A stretch of 64,000 nt of DNA from the NCBI GenBank assembly GCA_934546985.1, contig CAKTEE010000006.1, forward strand, positions 132,760-196,759, in the 5' to 3' direction. Origin of the DNA: an uncultured Eubacteriales bacterium. Lineage in GTDB: Bacteria; Bacillota; Clostridia; Oscillospirales; Acutalibacteraceae. The position numbers and the translations under genes are program-made. Within the stretch, counting starts at the first letter, position 1. Each line of letters opens with the position of its first letter. Of the stretch, positions 45,521 to 54,672 are shown one piece after another. The notes under the pieces are model-generated. The model had not been told where the DNA came from. It did not search any database and saw nothing but the letters and a program-made list of their open reading frames with translations.

Positions 45521-46780
45521 TTAAGAATTTGTTATGATTCCCCGCTTGACTTTCAATTCAAGTATCCGGCGAACAGAAACATCCAGTCTTTCCTGTGTGA
45601 TGTTCCCGCTCTTTACTGCGGAAATAACAGCATGGTAAGCTTCCTCAAACTGCTCGGAAGGCGTTCCCCGTTCCTTACTGGTTTCCGGCGTTTGCATCAG
45701 CAAAATATCGACACCAGCATTGATTGCAAGAACACTGGATTCTGCTAAAGTATATTTGTCATAAAGCGCCCTCATAATCATAGAATCTGTAATCGCCACA
45801 CCATTATATCCCATTTCCTCACGCAGCAATTCAGTCACGAGCTGATAGGAAATAACCGCCGGTTCATCGTTTCCCGTTACATTTGGTACGGAAATATGTC
45901 CTATCATTACCATATCGGCACCGGCATCAATCCCTTTTTGAAACGGCACTAATTCTACATCTCTCAGTCTTTGTATATCATGTGTAACTGAAGCCGCGCC
46001 TGTATGCGTATCGGAAAAAGTATCTCCATGTCCCGGAAAATGTTTCAAACAGGAAATAATTCCTTGGCTGTCAAACCCTCTAATCACTGCTGCCACCATT
46101 TCAGCAACAAGTTCCGGTTCATTTCCAAATGACCGGGAGCCTATGACAGGATTATTCGGATTTGTATTGATATCTGCCACAGGCGCAAAATCCAGATTAA
46201 AACCAAGATCTTTCAACGCGGTCCCCAATTCTGAACCAACCTGATAGGCGTTTTTAGGATCTCCTGTCTCTCCGATTTTCGCCATTGCCGGCTGCTTTTT
46301 CACTCCCATTTCAGGATTAGAACCAATTCTGCTGACAATTCCTCCTTCTTCATCCACACCAATAAACGGTTTGCATTTTGATACTGAACTTAAATCTGAA
46401 ATTAAATTTTTTGTTTGTGTTGGCGTTTGTATATTAGGTTTAAAGAAAATCCAACCTCCGATATGATATTTTTTTGCCTTTTCCAGCAATTCTGAAGATG
46501 CTTCGGAAGTTTCAAAATTATCAACCAGCATTCCTGGATCAATCATAAATAATTGTCCGACCTTTTCTTCCAACGTCATGGATTCCAACAATTCATCAAC
46601 GATACTTCGAGGCTGTGTTGTTTCTTCATTATTTGTCACAGTAACGCTTGATGAAGTCTCCCGCAATGTCTGTTGAATATTTTGAGATGTATACTGCTCT
46701 ACAGAGGTCTCGGGCATACTGCATGCGGCTACCATACAAAGTAATGCAATCACGATAAATATCGATAAAAATTTTTTCAA
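45521..46780 (-). CDS. nagZ: GH3 beta-N-acetylhexosaminidase lipoprotein (NagZ-like)
   Basis: 419 residues. Lipobox VAAC (Cys about residue 20) anchors it outside the membrane. The GH3 domain has MTLEEKVGQLFMI, VDEEGGIVSRI and the NagZ-type catalytic loop LKHFPGHGDTFSDTHTG with the Asp-His dyad; the nucleophile is expected in GVAITDSMIM. It should release N-acetylglucosamine from peptidoglycan fragments. Single gene. Confidence 0.92.
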   Translation of the reverse strand: MKKFLSIFIVIALLCMVAACSMPETSVEQYTSQNIQQTLRETSSSVTVTNNEETTQPRSIVDELLESMTLEEKVGQLFMIDPGMLVDNFETSEASSELLEKAKKYHIGGWIFFKPNIQTPTQTKNLISDLSSVSKCKPFIGVDEEGGIVSRIGSNPEMGVKKQPAMAKIGETGDPKNAYQVGSELGTALKDLGFNLDFAPVADINTNPNNPVIGSRSFGNEPELVAEMVAAVIRGFDSQGIISCLKHFPGHGDTFSDTHTGAASVTHDIQRLRDVELVPFQKGIDAGADMVMIGHISVPNVTGNDEPAVISYQLVTELLREEMGYNGVAITDSMIMRALYDKYTLAESSVLAINAGVDILLMQTPETSKERGTPSEQFEEAYHAVISAVKSGNITQERLDVSVRRILELKVKRGIITNS

Positions 46781-46807
46781 GTATATTCCCCCTTTAAAAT
46801 ATGAAAC

Positions 46808-46838
46808 AAACTCCTGCGGGTTTCTCCGCAGGAGTAAT
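46808..46838. terminator. terminator after the tyrosine kinase gene
   Basis: ACTCCTGCGG pairs with CCGCAGGAGT; T and A runs are modest. Confidence 0.75.
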
Positions 46839-46862
46839 TGTTTATGAACATACTATTTTGAT

Positions 46863-48473
46863 TTATTCCGTTTCGTCATTATTGGCATCGGCATCCTTAT
46901 CCGCATCATCATGATGCTCTCCGTAATCGCCGTAACCATAACTGCCATAGCCATAGCCTCTGCCGTAACCATAACCTTTACCATAACCATAGCCTTTTCC
47001 GTAACCGTAACTTTTTTTATAATACTTTTTATAGTATTTTTTACCGTAACCATAGCCGCCGGTACCGGATTCAACAACGTTATAAACACAGCCAATAACA
47101 GGCGTTCCTCGTTCTCCGAGATCCTGAATTGCTCTGCTGATATCAGGTAAACGTGCAACATCCTGCTTAACAACCAAAATTACTGCATCGCAATAGCCTG
47201 AAATAATCGCAGAATCCGTAACCATACTGGCCGGAGGAGAGTCGATAATAATATAATCAAACTCATCCTGAATGGACTGCATTAAATCTTCCATACGCTG
47301 AGAAGATAGATACTCTGCTGAATTTTCAGAAGAGGAACCGCTGTGAAGGATGAAAATACCCATTTGGTCAACATATTTAATAGATTCCTGCCATGTAGCC
47401 TCGCCGCGCAAAATCGGGAGCATACCGATTTTACTGCTTCGTTTTACACTCAAAAGCTTATGAACTGCAGGTTTTCTCAAGTCGCCGTCAATTAACAAAA
47501 CAGATTTTCCATTCTGTGCCAGGGAAATCGCAATATTTGCGGCAACCGTTGTTTTACCTTCATTCTCAACCGTACTGGAAATAAGAAATTTCTTGTAATT
47601 ATTTTTATCTGAAAGGGTCTCAATCTTCGTACGGATTGATTTATAGGTTTCAATAAAAGTAAAGCCTGACGTACTGTCATTAACAAGCAAACCTTTGGGG
47701 AGCTGACCTTTTTTCATACCCGGGCGGATAACCATAGGCACACTGCCAATAATATTCAAATCCAGTTTGTTCTGAATATCCGCAGATGACTGCACCGTAT
47801 TGCGGAAATGGTCTGTAAGGAAAAGGAACACTGCTGCCAGCAACATACCAATAACAGCGCCAATCGCCGTATAGGAACGCTTTGTACTGTTAACAATTGG
47901 ATTCGCGTTTGCCAAAGGCTTATCCAATATAGAAATGGAACAGTTCTCTCCGCCAACAATTTCCGGTGCATTTACCAGAAATACCTCTGAGAATGCAGTA
48001 CAGGCCGCCTGTGCCATCTCCGGAGTACTTGCGATAAACGTTGTTTTAATAATGCTGGAGGAGGTTTTTTCTACTATCATAGTAGCGGGGAAATAATCAA
48101 CAGCCGTTCCCTGCGCTTTTAATTTTTCTACTGCATCAGATTTTATATCACGGCTTTGCGCAATGGCTGTAAAAACATCTGCAACCGCACTGCCGGCATA
48201 AATATCATTCGAGTTAATCATAGACGAGCCTACGCCATTTGTATTAAACAGAATGAAAAATGAACAATCTGCCTGATAGGTAGGCACATAAGTTAACAAG
48301 GATGAAACAAAACCCACTACTCCAAAAATAACAGCCATTGCGGCAACAACATACCATTTTTTACGCAGTGTAGATAAAATTCTAAAAATATCAATTCCCT
48401 GCGTTTGTTCCATTGACTTTGCAGCTGTTTTATTTGTATCTGCCAATCTATTCACTCCAAACTGTATATTCAC
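46863..48473 (-). CDS. bacterial tyrosine kinase fused to Wzz-like adaptor (Wzc/CpsD type)
   Basis: Up to 536 residues. Two membrane helices (~40-62 and ~200-222) flank a Wzz-like extracytoplasmic region; the cytoplasmic kinase has Walker A SSTVENEGKTTVA, Walker A' VLLIDGDLRKP and Walker B YIIIDSPPA. The tail is Tyr/Gly-rich, KSYGYGKGYGYGKGYG and onward, with over a dozen tyrosines as autophosphorylation sites, followed by an acidic end. Fusion in one chain is the proteobacterial arrangement; most Firmicutes have separate proteins. The likely start is TTG 48446, since GGAG precedes it. Regulates glycan polymerisation and export. Confidence 0.9.
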   Translation of the reverse strand: MNIQFGVNRLADTNKTAAKSMEQTQGIDIFRILSTLRKKWYVVAAMAVIFGVVGFVSSLLTYVPTYQADCSFFILFNTNGVGSSMINSNDIYAGSAVADVFTAIAQSRDIKSDAVEKLKAQGTAVDYFPATMIVEKTSSSIIKTTFIASTPEMAQAACTAFSEVFLVNAPEIVGGENCSISILDKPLANANPIVNSTKRSYTAIGAVIGMLLAAVFLFLTDHFRNTVQSSADIQNKLDLNIIGSVPMVIRPGMKKGQLPKGLLVNDSTSGFTFIETYKSIRTKIETLSDKNNYKKFLISSTVENEGKTTVAANIAISLAQNGKSVLLIDGDLRKPAVHKLLSVKRSSKIGMLPILRGEATWQESIKYVDQMGIFILHSGSSSENSAEYLSSQRMEDLMQSIQDEFDYIIIDSPPASMVTDSAIISGYCDAVILVVKQDVARLPDISRAIQDLGERGTPVIGCVYNVVESGTGGYGYGKKYYKKYYKKSYGYGKGYGYGKGYGYGRGYGYGSYGYGDYGEHHDDADKDADANNDETE

Positions 48474-48566
48474 TTACAACACATTATATAGTATAAACGA
48501 GCAAACGTTTTTTGTATAGAGGTTTTACAAAAAAATTTAAAAAGCTCAGGCATTCCTCACCCTTTT

Positions 48567-49484
48567 TTAATTTTTTAGCCTGCGCCAAACCTTGCAAGGC
48601 AGGATAATTTTCAATTTTGTTCCGGCACGCATTTTTTTTATATGCCGTTCCTCTCTGCCTTCCGTAGATTTTAAAAAATCTTCACCAATCATCAAATACC
48701 ATAACATATTGTTGTATTTCAGTATCTCGCTGTTTTTATAATAATGGGAAATCAAACGTTTTTTTTCTTTATATAAATCATAATAATTTTTTATATAGCC
48801 TGCCCGGTAATTCCTGATTGCAGAACCTTCCCGAACGTAATAATAATACAAAACTTGCGTTGTATAATAATATCTTTGCGTATAAGCAAGATAATTCAAA
48901 ACAAAAAGATAATCTTCCCCAATGGAAAGTCCCGGTTTGAAATGAATATTTTCCCGTTCAATAAGCTTCCTTTTGAACAGCTTGTTCCAAACTGCACAAT
49001 CGAAACCTTTATATGCCGCAGGCAATAACACACGATCCATTTCCCTACGCGATAAAGGCTGGTTCACCGAATCAATCCATATAGTATCCGGCGTCTGGAT
49101 TTCCCATAACGCCCCAGACAAAGAACAATACCGGCAGGAAACAAGATCACACTCATATTGAACCGCCAAATGATATAAAACAGAAAACATATTCTTGCTT
49201 ATCACATCGTCTGCATCCACAAAGCCAACGTATTCCCCTTGTGCCGCCGCCAGTCCGGCATTACGCGCACAGCTTACCCCTGTATTATTCTGATGAATAA
49301 CACGCACTCTCGGATTTTTTTCAGCAATCATATCGCAGATTTTACCAGAACCGTCAAGAGACCCGTCATTCACAAGAATCAATTCCAATGCATCAAGCGT
49401 TTGTTCCAGAATACTGGCAACACTTTTTTCTAAATATTTTTCAGCATTATAAACCGGCATAATCACCGACACTTTGGGGTTCAT
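48567..49484 (-). CDS. GT2-family glycosyltransferase (fourth of four paralogues)
   Basis: 305 residues. GT-A fold: VSVIMPVYNAEKYLEKSVASIL, NDGSLDGS, NTGVSCARNAGL, FVDADD (DxD metal site). The C-terminal part has GEDYLFVLNYL, a common acceptor-side motif of EpsH-like enzymes. Shorter than its three upstream paralogues. The start overlaps the stop of the next gene by four bases. Confidence 0.9.
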   Translation of the reverse strand: MNPKVSVIMPVYNAEKYLEKSVASILEQTLDALELILVNDGSLDGSGKICDMIAEKNPRVRVIHQNNTGVSCARNAGLAAAQGEYVGFVDADDVISKNMFSVLYHLAVQYECDLVSCRYCSLSGALWEIQTPDTIWIDSVNQPLSRREMDRVLLPAAYKGFDCAVWNKLFKRKLIERENIHFKPGLSIGEDYLFVLNYLAYTQRYYYTTQVLYYYYVREGSAIRNYRAGYIKNYYDLYKEKKRLISHYYKNSEILKYNNMLWYLMIGEDFLKSTEGREERHIKKMRAGTKLKIILPCKVWRRLKN

Positions 49485-50542
49485 TGTGCTTCCCCTTTCA
49501 GTTTCCGTAAACGATTATAAGCTCTGTAAAAAAAGCAAAGACAAAACGCCGCACGCAGACGCATAAAGAAAAAGCATAAACTTTCATACCACGTCCAGCT
49601 TCTCTTTTCGCCGGAACATAAGATTTCCCTCACCATTGGGTCATTGCAAATTTTCCTTATTTTTTTTACCGACTGCCAAAAGGATCTGCTACAATCCGTC
49701 TTGCATTCATTGAAAACGCCTGCCAGCGCAAAATCATATTTTGTACTTACAATCAACCTATTGTACTGCTCAACAACATCCAACTTTTCGGCAAATTCCC
49801 AAAATTTATCAACCAACGCTCGGTTCATTTCCCACAGCTCCGCACAATAGCCATGATTCAGAGAAGTATCATATATGCAGTAGCAATAAAGCGGTTCATC
49901 AAGAAAACAAATACGCTCTGCATAACAAAAATAGTCTAAAAGAAAAAGCTCGTCCTCATGATTATACTCTTTCTGTGAATAAAAAGCAATATTATTTTCA
50001 GAAATAATTTTCTTCTTATAAAGATACAGCCAAATATACCCCTGCGTTTTTTTAGGATAGAGAACTGTTTCATCGCCAAAAATATGTGCAGCTACCTGAT
50101 AAATCAAAACATCCCGCTCATAGCATCCTGTTGGCAAACTTGCAGGACAAACCATACGCTCTTCATTCTTTTGATGAACAGAATAAAATCCGCATCCTGC
50201 AATATCAGCCTGATTTTCCGTAAGGGACATATATAAACGTTCCATCATTTCAGGACAAATAAAATCATCAGGGTCCACAAACCCAATATATTCCCCTTTG
50301 GCAATTGCTATGCCTGCATTACGCGCACTGCTGACGCCGGCATTTTCTTGATGGATAACATGAATTTCTTCATATTTTTCAGCATATTCATCGCATATTT
50401 GTCCGGAATTATCAGGAGAGCCGTCATCCACTAAAATAATTTCAATCCCCTGTAAAGTCTGTGCGAGAATACTGTCAATACATCTGCTCAAATATTTTTC
50501 AACTTTATAAATCGGCACAATAATACTAAGCTTTACTTCCAA
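49481..50542 (-). CDS. GT2-family glycosyltransferase (third paralogue)
   Basis: 353 residues. LSIIVPIYKVEKYLSRCIDSILAQTLQG, VDDGSPDNSGQICDEYA, FVDPDDF (the DxD-like motif is Asp-Pro-Asp-Asp) and EYNHEDELFLLDYFCYA in the second half. Very similar in plan to the two enzymes upstream, which suggests local duplication. Sugar unknown. Overlaps the following gene. Confidence 0.9.
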   Translation of the reverse strand: MEVKLSIIVPIYKVEKYLSRCIDSILAQTLQGIEIILVDDGSPDNSGQICDEYAEKYEEIHVIHQENAGVSSARNAGIAIAKGEYIGFVDPDDFICPEMMERLYMSLTENQADIAGCGFYSVHQKNEERMVCPASLPTGCYERDVLIYQVAAHIFGDETVLYPKKTQGYIWLYLYKKKIISENNIAFYSQKEYNHEDELFLLDYFCYAERICFLDEPLYCYCIYDTSLNHGYCAELWEMNRALVDKFWEFAEKLDVVEQYNRLIVSTKYDFALAGVFNECKTDCSRSFWQSVKKIRKICNDPMVREILCSGEKRSWTWYESLCFFFMRLRAAFCLCFFYRAYNRLRKLKGEAQ

Positions 50543-50563
50543 CTATTTCACCTGCTGCATTCG

Positions 50564-51616
50564 TTATAATGTTTTCCGTTTTGTTATTTTTAAGTAATGG
50601 TAAAGGACAAAACGAACAACTGCCGGATGATTTTTTTTTGCCATTGCTAAAATAAAGCTTATCATTTTCGGTTCATGAAAAACAATGGGTTCACGAAAAA
50701 CACGTTTCGTCTCTTCATCTTCAAACACCGTCCTAATTTGAGCAGTACGTTCTCCGGAAGTCAGCGCAACAGAAGGTAAACAAGCACAAAACGTAGTATA
50801 TATTACAAAAAAAAGCAGATACATATCAATCCGGCGTCCGCATTCATGCGCAATTCCATATTCCTCTGCAATTTCATGATATCTGTTAATCAGCCGCTTT
50901 CCCATTTCCCACATATTATTCCAATGGCGATGGCTCAAGGAACCCTCCTGAAAATAATAATGATAAAGGGGCTGGTCTAAATAAACGACTCGATGAACAT
51001 GTTTCATAAACGCAAAGTAAAACAGCTCGTCTTCATGAAATATCTCTCGTTCTGATTGAAAACGGATTTGATTGGTTTCTAAAATTTCCCTGCGGAAAAT
51101 CCCCATACATCCATATCCATTCACACCCTTATTGCCAACCCGTTTTTCATTGCCCAGCAAAGGCTTCACTAAAAGCTGTACTATTTGTTCATAACTATAA
51201 CATCCCTCAGGTAAATTGGAAGGACCAATGATCCATGTGCCTTTATCGTTTCTGTATTTGTAACCGCAGCCAACAAAATCCGCTTGTTTTTCCTCCGCCT
51301 GTTGATACAGTAACCTATACATTTCAGGTTCCACTGCATCGTCGGAATCTACAAAACCAATAAACTCTCCCAAAGCAACATTCAACCCTGCATTACGTGC
51401 ACCGCTAGCACCTTTGTTTTCTTGAGAATACGCTCTGACTTTCGGAGAAGCCTCCATATATTTTTTGCATATCTCCCAGCTATTGTCTGTGGAACCATCA
51501 TCAATCAATATAATCTCAATTTCCTGAAGCGTTTGCGCCAAAATGCTGTCAACACATCGCCGCAATGTATTCTCAGCACAATAAACCGGTACAATAATAC
51601 TAACTTTCGGTTGCAT
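50564..51616 (-). CDS. GT2-family glycosyltransferase (second paralogue)
   Basis: 350 residues. VSIIVPVYCAENTLRRCVDSIL, IDDGSTDNSWEIC, NKGASGARNAGL, FVDSDD (DxD), and GYGCMGIFRREIL plus FHEDELFYFAFM in the C-terminal half. C-terminus is basic and partly hydrophobic. Only two bases separate it from the first paralogue. Confidence 0.9.
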   Translation of the reverse strand: MQPKVSIIVPVYCAENTLRRCVDSILAQTLQEIEIILIDDGSTDNSWEICKKYMEASPKVRAYSQENKGASGARNAGLNVALGEFIGFVDSDDAVEPEMYRLLYQQAEEKQADFVGCGYKYRNDKGTWIIGPSNLPEGCYSYEQIVQLLVKPLLGNEKRVGNKGVNGYGCMGIFRREILETNQIRFQSEREIFHEDELFYFAFMKHVHRVVYLDQPLYHYYFQEGSLSHRHWNNMWEMGKRLINRYHEIAEEYGIAHECGRRIDMYLLFFVIYTTFCACLPSVALTSGERTAQIRTVFEDEETKRVFREPIVFHEPKMISFILAMAKKNHPAVVRFVLYHYLKITKRKTL

Positions 51617-51618
51617 GT

Positions 51619-52680
51619 TTATCTCCTCCTCGCTTCTACTCTACGATAGCAGCGAGTTTGCCTTATTTTATACCAGATATAAATTAGTACCGCATGTTTT
51701 CCCTTAACCAACCGGAATTTTATCTTTACTTTTCTCTCTTCTGATTCCGGTAATGGCTGCATCAATACCCGTTGCACTTCAGTATCTTCACATATCTTCG
51801 CAATAAAACCAATTTGCTGCATTGCTGTCCGACCAGAAGTAGGGTAACATTCATTTTGCACTGCGATTGAAACATAAGACAACATATATAAATCAATTCT
51901 GCGGCGGCATTCATCCTCTATACCAAACTTTTTGGAAAAATCCCTAAATGCGGCTATCAGATGCTTTGACATTTCCCACATCCCCGGCCGATACCGTTTG
52001 CTTAACGAATTGCCGTTAAAACGATAATAATAAAGCGGTTCATCAATAAAGGATACAGTTTGCGAATGATAAAGAAATTGCAGAAGAAACAGCTCATCTT
52101 CATGAAAATAAACTCTCTCTGACGGAAATTCAATATGGTAGGTACTTATAATACCCCGTCTATATAAATTCAGCCAGGCATAGCCCTGACATTTTTTTGC
52201 GCCAACCTTCCGGTCATTCCCAAGAATATTTTTTACAATCTCCTCCACAATGGTTTCATGATTATAAACGCCGGACGGCAAATTTGCATGAAATATCTTC
52301 CATTCTCCATCACAGTTCATTTCATAGAAACCGCAGCCTATCAGATCGCTGTTTGACTGCACAGCAGCCTGGTACATCTTTTCCAACATCTGCAAATCAG
52401 TATAATCATCTGAGTCAATAAAACTAACATACTCTCCGCCTGCCACCATCAAGCCCGCATTGCGCGCACTGGAAAGCCCGCCGTTTTCTTTATGTATGAC
52501 TTTAATACGGTTATCTTCTAATGCAAATGCATCACACATTTTACCGCAGCCGTCCGGGGATCCATCGTCTACTAAAATAATTTCTATATCTTGAAACGTT
52601 TGATTCCTTATTGAATCCACACATTGCTGCAAATATTTTTCTACCTTGTAAATTGGTATAATTACACTGATTTTGCTCAA
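51619..52680 (-). CDS. GT2-family glycosyltransferase (first paralogue)
   Basis: 353 residues. ISVIIPIYKVEKYLQQCVDSI, VDDGSPDGCGKMC, NGGLSSARNAGLM, FIDSDD (DxD), FHEDELFLLQFL. Ends with a basic tail (YRRVEARRR) consistent with peripheral membrane binding. Closely resembles the next two genes. First glycosyltransferase of the locus. Confidence 0.9.
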   Translation of the reverse strand: MSKISVIIPIYKVEKYLQQCVDSIRNQTFQDIEIILVDDGSPDGCGKMCDAFALEDNRIKVIHKENGGLSSARNAGLMVAGGEYVSFIDSDDYTDLQMLEKMYQAAVQSNSDLIGCGFYEMNCDGEWKIFHANLPSGVYNHETIVEEIVKNILGNDRKVGAKKCQGYAWLNLYRRGIISTYHIEFPSERVYFHEDELFLLQFLYHSQTVSFIDEPLYYYRFNGNSLSKRYRPGMWEMSKHLIAAFRDFSKKFGIEDECRRRIDLYMLSYVSIAVQNECYPTSGRTAMQQIGFIAKICEDTEVQRVLMQPLPESEERKVKIKFRLVKGKHAVLIYIWYKIRQTRCYRRVEARRR

Positions 52681-52698
52681 TACAGGCCCCCCTAAAAC

Positions 52699-53148
52699 TC
52701 ACCGCTTTGCAGTTGTTTTTTTATTTTTTAAGTTATAAAAAATCAGCCACCATAAGAAAATTCCCACGGCGGAACCAGCAGTATCCAACAGCATATCGCT
52801 GAATTGACAGGAACGGCCCGGGATAAAAAACTGATGAATTTCATCCGTTACACTGTAAAAACTACAAACCGCCAAGGCCATCCATAAACTATTTTTAGAA
52901 AAAAACAAACGCATGGCATTGACAGTGAATATTCCCAATAACGCATATTCTGAAAAATGCGCAGATTTGCGCACAAAATGATCTGTAAATGGTAAATGAA
53001 AAATTTCTATCAGTTTTGAAACCAATCCATTGCTTAACTCTGCCGACTGTTCCGCAGGTTGATGTGAAAAATAAAAAATAATCCCCATCCATGCTAAAGG
53101 AAGCAATAGCATGATGAGTTTACCAAAAGAAACCTCTTCTCGTTTCAT
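52699..53148 (-). CDS. VanZ-like membrane protein
   Basis: 149 residues with four predicted membrane helices. AWMGIIFYFSHQPAEQS at the start, HFVRKSAHFSEYALLGIF and DEIHQFFIPGRSCQFSDMLLDTAGSAVGI are typical of VanZ-family proteins (teicoplanin-resistance related or of unknown role in other organisms). It overlaps the upstream peptidase gene by four bases. Confidence 0.85.
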   Translation of the reverse strand: MKREEVSFGKLIMLLLPLAWMGIIFYFSHQPAEQSAELSNGLVSKLIEIFHLPFTDHFVRKSAHFSEYALLGIFTVNAMRLFFSKNSLWMALAVCSFYSVTDEIHQFFIPGRSCQFSDMLLDTAGSAVGIFLWWLIFYNLKNKKTTAKR

Positions 53149-53627
53149 TTTTTTCTACCATTCTTCTTTGTTATTTCATAATACAGGCACAGGATTTTAT
53201 GCCGCACCGGCAAGCAAAGCCGCCACGGGACACGAAACAGCCACCAGATAAATGAACTAGTATCAATTTTTTTCCCTTTCCTATATGCAGTCCTGACAAT
53301 ACCAAACACCTGTTTAGGAGAAATTGAAGTTTCAATACAGGTTTGTGCATCTCCGCATAAAGATAAACTTCCGCTCTTATCAATCCCAACAATACGGTGC
53401 ATAATATAAGCTCCATTGGAACGCTGATAAAAAACAATATCCCCCCGCTGAAAACTGCCATTCGGTTTAGAAACCAAAACGCTATCCCTTTGATCGACCA
53501 AAAACGGAACCATACTGCCTCCGCTTACTGTCAAACAAACCTCATTTCCCTGTACCAAAAGTTCACGGGTTAATTCGGCAAGAACAGCAATCGGTACATG
53601 CTTTGCGTTATCCTGCATATCTGCCAT
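53145..53627 (-). CDS. SipW/S26B-like signal peptidase domain protein
   Basis: 160 residues. Catalytic serine motif GGSMVPFLVDQ and histidine base motif AYIMHRIVGID (SipW/ER type, His instead of Lys), with GDIVFYQR between. A hydrophobic stretch near the C-terminus may dip into the membrane, but there is no clear N-terminal anchor. Start at 53627 because GGGGAGG precedes it. First gene of the second glycan locus; its substrate could be a surface protein made with the glycan. Confidence 0.78.
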   Translation of the reverse strand: MADMQDNAKHVPIAVLAELTRELLVQGNEVCLTVSGGSMVPFLVDQRDSVLVSKPNGSFQRGDIVFYQRSNGAYIMHRIVGIDKSGSLSLCGDAQTCIETSISPKQVFGIVRTAYRKGKKIDTSSFIWWLFRVPWRLCLPVRHKILCLYYEITKKNGRKK

Positions 53628-54257
53628 AGTTTGCCTCCCCAGCAAATTGTTCTTTTCTGTTATGTAAAAATTCTTCAACTATAAAATGGGGATATTCCTT
53701 TACTTTTCAGCATATTTTTCCAATATATTCCCTAAAGAGTCCCCAACAACACAAATAAATTCTGCCCAACAGCCAAATAAGAAACTGCAACTGCCGTCCA
53801 TCAACAACGGAGTTCAATAACTAAAAAACTACTGCACAAAGTATTCCAATATACGACACAAAGAAATAATCAAACCTAAATTAGACATTATACGCAAATT
53901 TTCACACTAAAAAATGTAATTCCGCCAAATGAAAATAACAATATTTTTCAACAGATACTTTCGTTTCAGAGCACCTAAAAATCACTCGTAAACATAATTA
54001 TATAACCGCTCAGAAAGCCGATCATCGGCATAATACTGCGGAAAAAGTTAACTTTTATATTCCAAAAGGACAACTATTGCCTGCCCGCTCGTCAGACGGT
54101 AAACTGCATGAGGATAAACAACAATATAAACATTAAACATTTTCATTATAGCATAGCACGACAATACATAAAATACTCATTTTAATTTACCTGTTCTGCC
54201 TATCTCTGCCAATGCAGATTTCTATCTGAAGCAATGATAAACCGAGTATTCGAGAAT
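53628..54257. other. ~630-bp non-coding region with extended -10 promoter
   Basis: On the minus strand TGCTATAAT (54153-54145) is a good extended -10 element without a convincing -35. If used, it gives a leader of about 510 bases before the SipW-like gene. A small palindrome GCCGATCATCGGC lies at 54019-54031. No coding sequence or named riboswitch was recognised. Confidence 0.5.
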
Positions 54258-54656
54258 CTAATACACTAATTTATCAAAGGTAATTTCGTCTAATTTTCGA
54301 CGTACAATCACAGAAATATCATCGAAAACTTTATAAAACGGACAGTTTTTAGATTCCGCACGAGCGCAGGAATAATCATCACTCAGGCATCTGCTAAACA
54401 TATACGGCCCCTCAACCGCTTCTACCACCATGCGCATGGATATCTGCTCCGGCGGCTTCGCAAGCTCATAACCACCTTTTGCCCCTTTATAAGATTTTAC
54501 AATACTTTTCTCCAACAGCTTACGCAGTATTTTAAGTGTAAAGCGCAGCGTAACAGAGACATTTTCTGCAATTTCCGCAGCATCCATACGCCGCCCATGA
54601 ACGGCCAAACAATAAACAATTCTTACTGCATAATCGGATTCCAAATTGATATGCAT
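54258..54656 (-). CDS. Rrf2 family Fe-S-type regulator
   Basis: 132 residues. Winged helix MHINLESDYAVRIVYCLAVHG with recognition region AAEIAENVSVTLRFTLKILRKL and wing KGAKGGYELAKPP. Three cysteines (CLSDDYSCARAESKNCPF) match the IscR/NsrR-type cluster ligands, so it may sense iron-sulfur status, NO or redox. Start at 54656, with GAGGTGG just upstream. It follows rpoD 16 bp downstream and may share its transcript. Confidence 0.92.
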   Translation of the reverse strand: MHINLESDYAVRIVYCLAVHGRRMDAAEIAENVSVTLRFTLKILRKLLEKSIVKSYKGAKGGYELAKPPEQISMRMVVEAVEGPYMFSRCLSDDYSCARAESKNCPFYKVFDDISVIVRRKLDEITFDKLVY

Positions 54657-54672
54657 CTTCCCACCTCGTATA

